Assembly (NCBI RefSeq): GCF_004366075.1
Contig: NZ_SODU01000003.1
Coordinates: 1,240,001 to 1,304,000 of the forward strand
Origin: Kribbella pratensis
Lineage (GTDB): Bacteria; Actinomycetota; Actinomycetes; Propionibacteriales; Kribbellaceae
Reading direction: 5' to 3'
DNA length: 64,000 nt
This document shows positions 1 to 7,176 of the stretch, piece by piece (the stretch's first letter is position 1; every line of letters starts with the position of its first letter). The notes beneath the pieces were generated by a model that worked only from the letters and a program-made list of their open reading frames with translations, ran no database searches and was not told the DNA's origin. Position numbers and translations under genes: made by a program.

Positions 1-742
1 CGTGCGCGTCCGGCAGCCAGATGTGCAGCGGCCAGAGCGGCACCTTCACCGCCAGCCCGATCGCGATCAGCAGCGCCGCGACCAACGGGATCCCGTGCCC
101 GCCGGCGACCGGCGAGCTGGTCAGCTCGACGATGTCCAATGTCCCCGCCACCCGCTGCACGAGCAGGAAACCGAGCAGCATCAGCGCGGAACCGAACACG
201 GTCATCAGTACGAAAGTGTTCGCGGCGCGTTTCCGTCCGGCCGCGTCGTGGTGGTCGCCCCAGATGTCGATGACCAGCCACATCGGGATCAGCACGATCT
301 CGAAGCAGACGAAGAACAGCACCAGGTCCAGCGCGGAAAACGTTCCGATCACGCCGGTCTCGATCACCAGCAGCAGCGCGATCAGGGAACGGGTCCGGCC
401 GATCCGTGGCGTGATCTTCAGCGAGTACAGGCAGCACAGGAAGGTCAGCAGCGCGGTGAGCACGATCAACGGCACCGAGATCGAGTCGACCCCGAGGTGG
501 AACCGGACCCCGAGCGACGGGATCCACGCGACGTCGATCTGGGTTTCCGGCAGATCCTGCGGCCCGTACGCGAACCAACCGCCGTTCTGCGGCCAGAGCA
601 GCACCGACCCGATCAGCACCAGCCCGGAAATCACCGATCCGTACGCCGCCGCCAACCGGTCCCCGATCGCCGCCGGGATCGACCACAGCGCACCCGCAGC
701 CAGGAGCGGCAGCACGAGGATCGCCAGCAGGACAGCGTTCAC
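1..742 (-). CDS. nuoM: NADH-quinone oxidoreductase subunit M, second set (partial)
   Basis: Proton-pumping antiporter-like membrane subunit of complex I. About 247 N-terminal residues are visible; the rest lies beyond the left edge. The reading frame gives successive hydrophobic helices and the conserved stretch FFVCFEIVLIPMWLVIDIWG, whose Glu in the fifth helix is the proton-channel residue of NuoM/MrpD-like proteins. The start is the GTG whose last two bases are shared with the TGA of nuoL (GTGA overlap), implying translational coupling. It ends the visible nuoIJKLM block; nuoN would be expected next. A second, complete nuoM lies at 60716-62239, so this is a paralogue. Confidence 0.88.
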   Translation of the reverse strand, partial: MNAVLLAILVLPLLAAGALWSIPAAIGDRLAAAYGSVISGLVLIGSVLLWPQNGGWFAYGPQDLPETQIDVAWIPSLGVRFHLGVDSISVPLIVLTALLTFLCCLYSLKITPRIGRTRSLIALLLVIETGVIGTFSALDLVLFFVCFEIVLIPMWLVIDIWGDHHDAAGRKRAANTFVLMTVFGSALMLLGFLLVQRVAGTLDIVELTSSPVAGGHGIPLVAALLIAIGLAVKVPLWPLHIWLPDAH

Positions 743-2502
743 GAGCCGATCACCCCCGCCAGCACGGCCAGCGCAACGACGCCGATGACAGCCGCGGTGA
801 GATAGGTCTGTACGTTCCCGGTCTGCAGCCGCCGGAACCCTTGTGACGCCAGCGTCCCCGTCCGGCCGACCGCCCGGACATAGGCCCCGATGACATCGCG
901 ATCCCCCGCGACGGTCAGCTTCGCCAGCCACCGCACGGGTACGACGACCAGACCGTGGTACGCCGGATCGGCGCCGAACTCACGCTCCAGCAGGAGCGGC
1001 CGCGGATCCGCCCCACGCCGCCACAGCGAGTACGCCGGGAGTGCGCCGAGGAGCACGAGCGCGGTCGAGATCAGCCCGATCATCCAGTTGAGATGCACGC
1101 CGTCGGCGTACCCGAGCGCGATCGCGGCGACCGCGAGGAGAACGAGCGGCGCCAGCATCACCCAGGGCGCATCGCGCAGCTTGGAGCTGTCGGGCTCGTC
1201 GAGATCGGCCGCCGCGTCGCCGTCCTCGAACGCGCCGATGCCGCCGGCGAGCGCCGGCGTACGGAAGAAGGTCCACAGCCACAAGCGCAGGCAGTAGAAC
1301 GTAGTCAACGCGGCCGTCAGGCAGACCGAGACCAGGACGAGCCAGCCGAGGCCCGACCCGTCGCGCGCCTTCTCCCAGGCCGCTTCGATCACCGTGTCCT
1401 TGGAGAAGAACCCGGCGAACCCCGGAACGCCGGCCAGCGCCGCGAGACCGACCGTCATCGTCAGGAACGTGACCTGCAGCGCTTTCCGCAACTTTCCGCG
1501 GCGCGTGTACCGGCGCAGGACGACGAGGGCCGCGCTGCCGACCTGGTGCAGGAGCACGCCGGCGCAGAGGAACAGCAGGCCCTTGAACGCGGCATGCGTG
1601 GCCAGGTGGAAGAGCGCCGCGTGCCGGCCGTCCGCCGTACCGAGGGACAACGCCGAGAACATGATCGCCAGCTGGCTCACCGTCGACCAGGCCAGGACCC
1701 GCTTCACCTCGACCGCCGCGGATGCGCAGAGGGCGGCGAACAGCATCGTCACGCAGGCGACGATCGCCAGCACCGTCAGCGTCGTCCCCGAGGCGGAGAA
1801 CACGGTGTAGAGACGGGCGATCAGGAACACGCCGGCGGCAACCATCGTGGCCGCGTGGATCAGGGCGCTGACCGGGCTCGGGCCCGGCATCGCGTCCGGG
1901 AGCCAGGTCTGCAGCGGGACCTGTGCCGATTTCCCGACCACACCGACCAGGAGCAGCAGCGTCCCGGTCGTGAGCACCCCGGGGGAAATCCGCGCCGGAT
2001 CGATTTCGGAAATCCGGAAAGTGTGCGCACCGAGGCCGAGCACGAAGATTCCGAACAGGAATCCGACGTCGGCGAACCGCGTCATCAGGAACGCCTTCAC
2101 CGCGCCCGAGCGGGCGTCCCGGCGTTCCCAGTAGTGGCCGATCAGCAGGTACGAGCAGGCGCCCATCACTTCCCAGCCGATGAGCAGGAAGAACAGGCTG
2201 TCCGAGATCACCACGGTCACCATCGCCGCGGTGAACAGGGTGACGAGCGCGTGGTACGACGCCGCGCGCTGATGCAGGTACCCGAGTGAGTAGACCTGGA
2301 CGCAGGTCGCGATCACGCCGACGACCGCGAGCAGCAGGACGGTCAGGTCGTCGGTGCGGACCGCGAAGCCGATGGTGAGGTCGCCGACCTGGGAGTTCAT
2401 GAACGCGTACTGGTCCGGAGTGGCGCCGTACAGGAGCGCGGCGAACAGGAGGATCAGCAGCGAGAAGCCGACGCCGGCCACCCGCCAGACGGTGGCGATC
2501 AC
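739..2502 (-). CDS. nuoL: NADH-quinone oxidoreductase subunit L, second set
   Basis: Largest antiporter-like membrane subunit of complex I. From the GTG that overlaps the nuoK stop (GTGA) it is 587 residues, a little shorter than usual NuoL. Visible signatures are GWEVMGACSYLLIGHYW (channel Glu), VGKSAQVPLQTWLPDAM (channel Lys), the PSPVSALIHAATMVAAG helix and a C-terminal amphipathic/TM end. The frame is open for a further 52 codons upstream, but those overlap nuoK and read as Arg-rich noise. It differs clearly from the NuoL at the right edge (62236-64000), so the two are divergent paralogues rather than a recent duplication. Confidence 0.93.
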   Translation of the reverse strand: MIATVWRVAGVGFSLLILLFAALLYGATPDQYAFMNSQVGDLTIGFAVRTDDLTVLLLAVVGVIATCVQVYSLGYLHQRAASYHALVTLFTAAMVTVVISDSLFFLLIGWEVMGACSYLLIGHYWERRDARSGAVKAFLMTRFADVGFLFGIFVLGLGAHTFRISEIDPARISPGVLTTGTLLLLVGVVGKSAQVPLQTWLPDAMPGPSPVSALIHAATMVAAGVFLIARLYTVFSASGTTLTVLAIVACVTMLFAALCASAAVEVKRVLAWSTVSQLAIMFSALSLGTADGRHAALFHLATHAAFKGLLFLCAGVLLHQVGSAALVVLRRYTRRGKLRKALQVTFLTMTVGLAALAGVPGFAGFFSKDTVIEAAWEKARDGSGLGWLVLVSVCLTAALTTFYCLRLWLWTFFRTPALAGGIGAFEDGDAAADLDEPDSSKLRDAPWVMLAPLVLLAVAAIALGYADGVHLNWMIGLISTALVLLGALPAYSLWRRGADPRPLLLEREFGADPAYHGLVVVPVRWLAKLTVAGDRDVIGAYVRAVGRTGTLASQGFRRLQTGNVQTYLTAAVIGVVALAVLAGVIGS

Positions 2503-2807
2503 GACGCCTCCTCCAGGTCGCGGGCCGCATCGGCGTCGACGTGGCCGTGACCGCGGAACAGCAGCAGAACGATCGCGAGGCCGAGTCCGATCTCCGCGGC
2601 GGCCAGCGTGATGACGAAGATCGCGAGCGTCTGCCCGGTGGCTTCGTCCACCCGCCACGCGTCGAAGGCGACCAGGTTCAGGTTCACGGCGTTCAGCATC
2701 AGCTCGAACGACATCAGCATCGTGATCACGTTCCGGCGCGCGAGGACGCCGTACACGCCGATGCAGAACAGGACCACGGCCAGCAGCAGCGGGAGGACCA
2801 ACGGCAT
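2499..2807 (-). CDS. nuoK: NADH-quinone oxidoreductase subunit K, second set
   Basis: Small three-helix membrane subunit of complex I, 102 residues, the normal NuoK length. The protein shows three hydrophobic helices and the family motif MLMSFELMLNAVNLNLV with the conserved membrane Glu, followed by a second buried Glu in ITLAAAEIGLGLAIV. It begins 2 bp after the nuoJ stop and overlaps the nuoL start by four bases. Its acidic C-terminal tail is ordinary for actinobacterial NuoK. Confidence 0.94.
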   Translation of the reverse strand: MPLVLPLLLAVVLFCIGVYGVLARRNVITMLMSFELMLNAVNLNLVAFDAWRVDEATGQTLAIFVITLAAAEIGLGLAIVLLLFRGHGHVDADAARDLEEAS

Positions 2808-2809
2808 CG

Positions 2810-3304
2810 TCAGTCCTCCTTCTTGCGTTGAGACAGGGCGATCGCGCCGATCAGTGCCGCCAGCAGCAGCACCGAGAGGACCTCGAACGGCAGCACCCAG
2901 TTCTTGAAGATCTGCGTACCCACGGTCTTCGCGGATCCGTCGGTCACCGGCTTGATCTTCTCGTTGCCGAAGGCAAACACAACACCGGCGCCGAGGATCA
3001 GCGCGAGCACCGCGGCGACACCGGCCGCGAACGGGCTGCGGCCGGTGGTGAGCTCCGGCAGCGGCTTCATCGGCGCCTTGGTCAGCATCAGCGCGAACAG
3101 CACAAGCACGACGATCGCGCCGACGTACACCAGGATCTGGACCAGCGCGACGAACTCCGCCTGCAACGCGCCGAAGCAGCCGGCGACCGCGCCGAGCGCG
3201 AGCACCAGCCAGAGCGCGGCGTGCACGATCCGGCGGGACACCACCACGACAACGGCGGCCACCACCGCCACCGCGCCCGCGACGGAGAACAGAGCAGTGG
3301 TCAC
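2810..3304 (-). CDS. nuoJ: NADH-quinone oxidoreductase subunit J, second set
   Basis: Membrane subunit of complex I, 164 residues from the GTG that overlaps the nuoI stop (GTGA). The sequence has five predicted hydrophobic segments and the NuoJ signature AALWLVLALGAVAGCFGALQ followed by FVALVQILVYVGAIVVLVLFALML. It ends with a short Lys/Glu tail. The possible longer reading upstream overlaps nuoI and is Arg/Gly-rich, so I reject it. It belongs to the coupled nuoI-J-K-L-M transcript. Confidence 0.93.
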   Translation of the reverse strand: MTTALFSVAGAVAVVAAVVVVVSRRIVHAALWLVLALGAVAGCFGALQAEFVALVQILVYVGAIVVLVLFALMLTKAPMKPLPELTTGRSPFAAGVAAVLALILGAGVVFAFGNEKIKPVTDGSAKTVGTQIFKNWVLPFEVLSVLLLAALIGAIALSQRKKED

Positions 3305-3813
3305 GCTTCGTCCTCGGAGGCCTCGGACACCTCGGACGCCTCGGACGCAGCCGGACCGGGGTCGATGGGCTGTGGCGCCGGCACCGTCCACATCCAGTCG
3401 CGGAGCCGGTCCTTCTCGTGGGTCAGGTTCCGGATGTCGGTCTCGGCGTACTCGAACTCCGGCGACCAGAACAGCGCGTCGAACGGGCAGGCCTCGATGC
3501 AGATCCCGCAGTACATGCAGAGGCTGAAGTCGATCGCGAACCGGTCCAGCACGTTCCGGCTGCGCTCCCGGGCCTGCTCACCGACCGACGGCGCGGTCTC
3601 GGTGTGCGAGTCGATGTAGATGCACCAGCTCGGGCACTCGCGGGCGCACAGCATGCAGGAGGTGCAGTTCTCCTCCATCAGCGCGATCACGCCACGGCTG
3701 CGCGGCGGCAACTCCGGCTGGACGTCCGGGTACTGCTCGGTGACGGAACGACGGGCCAGGGTCCTCGCGGTGACCTTCAACCCCTCGACCAGGCCCTTGC
3801 CAGGCAGTCCCAC
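3301..3813 (-). CDS. nuoI: NADH-quinone oxidoreductase subunit I (8Fe ferredoxin-like), second set
   Basis: Peripheral-arm subunit of complex I that carries two [4Fe-4S] clusters and passes electrons to NuoB. The 170-residue protein has both cluster motifs: C50, C53, C56, C60-Pro and C99, C102, C105, C109-Pro. The start is GTG preceded by GGGAGGTGG. After the second cluster region the C-terminus turns into a low-complexity Ser-Glu-Ala tail (about residues 155-170). The MetF-like gene ends 46 bp upstream on the same strand, so nuoI may be read from that promoter. Confidence 0.95.
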   Translation of the reverse strand: MGLPGKGLVEGLKVTARTLARRSVTEQYPDVQPELPPRSRGVIALMEENCTSCMLCARECPSWCIYIDSHTETAPSVGEQARERSRNVLDRFAIDFSLCMYCGICIEACPFDALFWSPEFEYAETDIRNLTHEKDRLRDWMWTVPAPQPIDPGPAASEASEVSEASEDEA

Positions 3814-3859
3814 GCTCCACCTCCCGTCTCTTAGCAGGACATTAGCCGATCCGCACGTC

Positions 3860-4612
3860 CTACAGCTCGCGTTCCAGGCGGGCCGCGACCTGGCGGTACC
3901 GGCTGACCGGTATCAGATGAACGCCCTCGAAGGCCCCGGAGTCACGGATCTTCAGGATCTGCTCGCAGGCGTGGTCCACCCCGGCGTCCCGGTCCCGCTC
4001 CACCGCCTCGAGGAGATCGGCCGGGATCTTGAGCTGGGGCAGCCCGGCGAGGTTGCGAGCCATCTGGGCAGAGGCGAGCACCATCACTCCGGCGTACACC
4101 GGGATGTCGAGCTGGACCGATTCGCGCCAGCGGAGCAGCTCGTCGAGGTCGTAGCTGACCTGGACGTACAGGAAGTCGGCCTCGGCCTTCCACTTCGGCA
4201 CCGGCCGAAGACGGGTGGCGGCCCCGACCTTGAACGGGTCACAGCCCGGGTACGTCGTCTCGCGGGTCTGCTCGATCATCCGCCGTACCGTCAACTGGCT
4301 CGTGCGGGCACCCTCCGCCGGGTCGTCCCCGTGCACGAACAGAAAACGCTGTACGCCGTACGCCGCCGCAGTCAGCAGATCCCGCCGGAAACCGAGCAGA
4401 TTCCGATCACGCGAGTTGAGGCAGGCGATCCCCTGCGCGCCCATCAGCTGCACTTCGTTGGCCACCGCAACACTGGAGACGGTCGCCCGCCCGATGTGGT
4501 TGTCCGGGATCAGGAACCCGTCGGCGATCGGACTCATCACCCCGATCTGATGCCGCACCTTCTTCAGATCCGGCCGGGTCGGCGGCTCCACCTCACAGAT
4601 CAGCTCGAACAC
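3860..4612 (-). CDS. MetF-like methylenetetrahydrofolate reductase family protein
   Basis: A 250-residue TIM-barrel protein resembling methylenetetrahydrofolate reductase, which makes 5-methyl-THF for methionine synthesis. Support includes the FELICEVEPPTRPDL start (catalytic-Glu region), the ACLNSRDRNLLGF segment and the FLFVHGDDP strand seen in MetF homologues. It is shorter than classical FAD-dependent MetF (about 290-300 residues). Mycobacterial homologues of this divergent type are reported to work without flavin, so the cofactor is uncertain. The GTG start lies seven bases after TAGGGT, suggesting a leaderless mRNA. It is followed 46 bp later by nuoI and may be cotranscribed with it. 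Confidence 0.7.
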   Translation of the reverse strand: MFELICEVEPPTRPDLKKVRHQIGVMSPIADGFLIPDNHIGRATVSSVAVANEVQLMGAQGIACLNSRDRNLLGFRRDLLTAAAYGVQRFLFVHGDDPAEGARTSQLTVRRMIEQTRETTYPGCDPFKVGAATRLRPVPKWKAEADFLYVQVSYDLDELLRWRESVQLDIPVYAGVMVLASAQMARNLAGLPQLKIPADLLEAVERDRDAGVDHACEQILKIRDSGAFEGVHLIPVSRYRQVAARLEREL

Positions 4613-4619
4613 CCTCCGG

Positions 4620-4625
4620 ACCCTA
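4620..4625 (-). promoter_or_regulatory. Candidate -10 element of the MetF-like gene (leaderless)
   Basis: On the minus strand TAGGGT is followed by CCGGAGG and then the GTG start at 4612, so transcription would begin at or within a base of the start codon. The same arrangement, TAGGGT then CCGG and three more bases then GTG, precedes phoX at 49169-49184. No convincing -35 element is visible. Inference from position and motif only. Confidence 0.4.
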
Positions 4626-4650
4626 CAGAAGGTCGGCAGACCGGGGCGGG

Positions 4651-5847
4651 CTATCTCATCCGCGTTCGGAGAAAGTTCTGCTCGGCCTGATTCGGGGTGC
4701 GCTCCAGGGCGGACTTGTAGGCGGCCTGGGCTTCGGGGATGCGGTCGAGCCGGGTCAGCAGGTCGGCTCGGATGGCGTGGAAGAGGTAGTAGGTGTCGAG
4801 CGACAGGGCGTCGACGAGGGCGAGGGCGGCGGCGGGGCCTTCGACTTCGGCTACGGCGACGGCTCGGTTGAGGGCAACGACCGGCGTGGGTTCCAGCGTG
4901 AGGAGGTGGTCGTAGAGCTGGAGGATCTGGCGCCAGTCGGTGGCGGTGGGGGTTGCAGCGTCAGCATGGACGGCGTTGATAGCGGCCTGGAGTTGATACG
5001 GGCCAGGCTGGTTGCGGCGCAGGCATCGGCGGACGAGCGCCTGGCCTTCCTGCAGCAATGCGCGGTCCCACAGGGCGCGGTTCTGGTCGCTGAGGCGGAC
5101 GAGCGTGCCGTCGGGCGCGACACGGGCCGGGCGACGGGATTGCTGGAGGAGCATCAGCGCGAGCAGGCCGACGGCTTCAGGCTCATCCGGCATCAGCTCG
5201 ACCAACAGCCGGCCCAGCCTGAGAGCCTCGGTGGCGAGTTCGTCGCGGACCAGCGTTTCGCCGGACGAGGCGGCGTACCCCTCGTTGAAAATCAGGTAGA
5301 CGACGGCGAGTACGCCGCGGACGCGCTCGGGCAGATCGGCCTCGTACGGGACGCGGTACGGGATGCCTGCGGTGCGGATCTTGGCCTTGGCCCGGACCAG
5401 GCGTTGCGCCATCGTCGGCTCGGGCACCAGGAACGCGCGGGCGATCTCGGCCGTGGTGAGGCCGCCGAGCATTCGCAGGGTGAGCGCGACCCGGACGTTC
5501 AGCGCCAGCGCCGGATGGCAGCACGTGAAGATCAGCCGGAGACGGTCGTCCCGCACGACGCCCTCCTCCACTGGCTCGTCCTGGGCATGCAACAGCGCCG
5601 CCTCGGCCTGCTTGTCCGGCCGCGCCGATTCCCGGCGCAGGCGGTCGATCGCGCGGTTCCGCGCGGTCGTGATGATCCATCCGGCCGGGCTCGGCGGTAC
5701 ACCGTTTTCCGGCCATTTCTCGACCGCCGCGGCGAACGCGTCCTGGACGGCGTCCTCGGCGATCTCCAGGTCGCCGAAGACACGCGTCAGCACAGCGACC
5801 GCCCGCCCGTGCTCGGCCCGGAAAATCGCGGCGAGGTCAGGTGTCAC
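4651..5847 (-). CDS. ECF RNA polymerase sigma factor, ECF42-type with C-terminal extension
   Basis: Extracytoplasmic-function sigma factor of 398 residues. Region 2 is visible near residues 10-75 (AEDAVQDAF, then GWIITTARNRAIDRLRRE) and region 4 near 120-170 (LTTAEIARAFLVPEPTMAQRLVRAKAKIR). About 200 further residues form the helical, TPR-like C-terminal domain typical of ECF42, including the conserved RALLQEGQALVRRCL and VALNRAVAVAEVEGPAAAL stretches. ECF42 sigma factors have no anti-sigma factor and are encoded with DGPF proteins, as here: the gene overlaps the upstream DGPF gene by four bases. The regulon cannot be read from this window. Confidence 0.92.
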   Translation of the reverse strand: MTPDLAAIFRAEHGRAVAVLTRVFGDLEIAEDAVQDAFAAAVEKWPENGVPPSPAGWIITTARNRAIDRLRRESARPDKQAEAALLHAQDEPVEEGVVRDDRLRLIFTCCHPALALNVRVALTLRMLGGLTTAEIARAFLVPEPTMAQRLVRAKAKIRTAGIPYRVPYEADLPERVRGVLAVVYLIFNEGYAASSGETLVRDELATEALRLGRLLVELMPDEPEAVGLLALMLLQQSRRPARVAPDGTLVRLSDQNRALWDRALLQEGQALVRRCLRRNQPGPYQLQAAINAVHADAATPTATDWRQILQLYDHLLTLEPTPVVALNRAVAVAEVEGPAAALALVDALSLDTYYLFHAIRADLLTRLDRIPEAQAAYKSALERTPNQAEQNFLRTRMR

Positions 5848-6185
5848 GACTGCGAGGGCCTCACCTCGACGGGCAGGCCGAGGACCTTGGTGAGCCGGCG
5901 GGCCCAGTGCAGCGCGGCGTCGAGATCCTCGACGCGGATGACGATGAAGCCGCCGAGGTGTTCCTTGCCCTCGGTGAAGGGTCCGTCGGTGACGAGGATG
6001 TCGTCGCCGGACGCCTTCACGACGGTGGCGGTGTCCGGCGGGTGCATCCCGGCGTCGAACACCCAGACGCCGGCCGCCCGCAGCTCCGCGTTCAGGACCT
6101 CGAGGTCGCGCATGATCGGGTCCAGGATCTCGGGCTCGGGAGCCGGACCATCGGGCTGGTAGATGCTGAGCATGTACTGGTTCAT
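5844..6185 (-). CDS. YCII-related (DGPF domain) protein
   Basis: Small 113-residue protein of the YCII/DGPF family. The motif VTDGPFTEGKEHLGGF that names the family is present near residues 60-75. The protein starts at ATG with a GGAGGCAAC ribosome-binding region upstream, and its stop overlaps the sigma-factor start. DGPF proteins are the usual genomic partners of ECF42 sigma factors; their biochemical role is not established, and it should not be assumed to be an anti-sigma factor. Confidence 0.9.
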   Translation of the reverse strand: MNQYMLSIYQPDGPAPEPEILDPIMRDLEVLNAELRAAGVWVFDAGMHPPDTATVVKASGDDILVTDGPFTEGKEHLGGFIVIRVEDLDAALHWARRLTKVLGLPVEVRPSQS

Positions 6186-6219
6186 CGTTGCCTCCTTCTC
6201 GCCCTCTACACGAACAGCC

Positions 6220-7176
6220 TCAGCCTGGATCGACAGGCAGCGACACCCTGTTTATTCGACGCAGGGTGGTTTCGAGGTCGAACGTCAGCCAGCGGGAGAG
6301 TTGGGGATGGGTGGGGTGTTGCCAGAGGCCGTAGGGGCCTCGGCGGGATTCGAGCCAGGTGACCAGCGCTTGCACCTGGCGGTCGTCGGTGGAGGCCCCG
6401 CAGCGGGAGGCGAGGTCGAGGACGAAGGCGGGATCGACGGTGACGTAGAACGTGAGCTGTCCCATCGCACGTTCGAGGCCGACGAGGCGGGAGACTTCCC
6501 AGCCAAGGCCCGACTCGTCGCGGGTCTCGCGGGCGAGGAGGTGGTCGACGCCGATGCGGGCGGCGTCGGATCGGCTGCGTTGCGGGTGCAGTGCGAGGCA
6601 GGCCACCGCACCAGTTGTCGCCGAACGGCAACCTTCGCCGCGGGTGAGTCGCCGGTACTCCTTCTCCGGCGGGCCAGGCCGTCCCGGACCGCCGAGATCG
6701 GCTTTGGGTCCGGAGGGCCAGGAGCCGTCGTGGAGTCGTTCGCGCAGAAGCCATTCGTAGGCGTGTTCAGCGCGAGGATCGGTGGCGAAACCGGCGGCGG
6801 CGATACCTCGCAACGGTACGACGGTCTGCATGGTGACGAACCGCGGGCCATCCGAGGGCTTGCCTGCGGTCCTGTCGTCGTCGGGCCGCAGCGACCACGA
6901 GCCGTCCGGCTGCTGCTGGGAGAAGATCGCATCGACGGCAGCGGCGAGCTCAGGGCCGCGGTAGCCGAGGTACGCGAGTTGGCAGAGCAGGTACCCGGCG
7001 TCTTGAGGCCGCTCAGCCGCCGCGAGCCGCCCGAGGAGTGATCGTACGGCGGGACTCGCTGCGATCTCGCCCTGCCAGGCCTTGACGTCGTCATCGTCAT
7101 CGGTGGCGCCTTCGAGCTCGACAGCCGCGCGCCACCGCAGCGACGGCGACGGGTCTCCGAGCAGGAGCGTGTTCAT
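6220..7176 (-). CDS. Alpha-alpha toroid (prenyltransferase/squalene cyclase-like) protein
   Basis: 318-residue soluble protein of unknown function. Repeats of the type QQPDGSWSL (about residue 88) and LHDGSWPSGPKADLGG (about residue 150), with a third weak repeat near ESRRGPYGLW, match the QxxDGSW-like repeats of squalene cyclase/prenyltransferase toroid folds. It lacks the DxDD acid motif of true cyclases, so enzymatic cyclisation is unlikely. Its start overlaps the stop of the tandem uvrA gene by four bases, making it the third gene of that operon. Confidence 0.6.
   Translation of the reverse strand: MNTLLLGDPSPSLRWRAAVELEGATDDDDDVKAWQGEIAASPAVRSLLGRLAAAERPQDAGYLLCQLAYLGYRGPELAAAVDAIFSQQQPDGSWSLRPDDDRTAGKPSDGPRFVTMQTVVPLRGIAAAGFATDPRAEHAYEWLLRERLHDGSWPSGPKADLGGPGRPGPPEKEYRRLTRGEGCRSATTGAVACLALHPQRSRSDAARIGVDHLLARETRDESGLGWEVSRLVGLERAMGQLTFYVTVDPAFVLDLASRCGASTDDRQVQALVTWLESRRGPYGLWQHPTHPQLSRWLTFDLETTLRRINRVSLPVDPG

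Noticed and set aside
955..2289. Long plus-strand ORF (444 codons) over nuoL, and similar ORFs opposite nuoM, nuoN and phoX
   Set aside because: Composition is Arg/Gln/His/Pro-rich without any domain, and each lies antisense to a clearly conserved gene. They are frame shadows caused by high GC.
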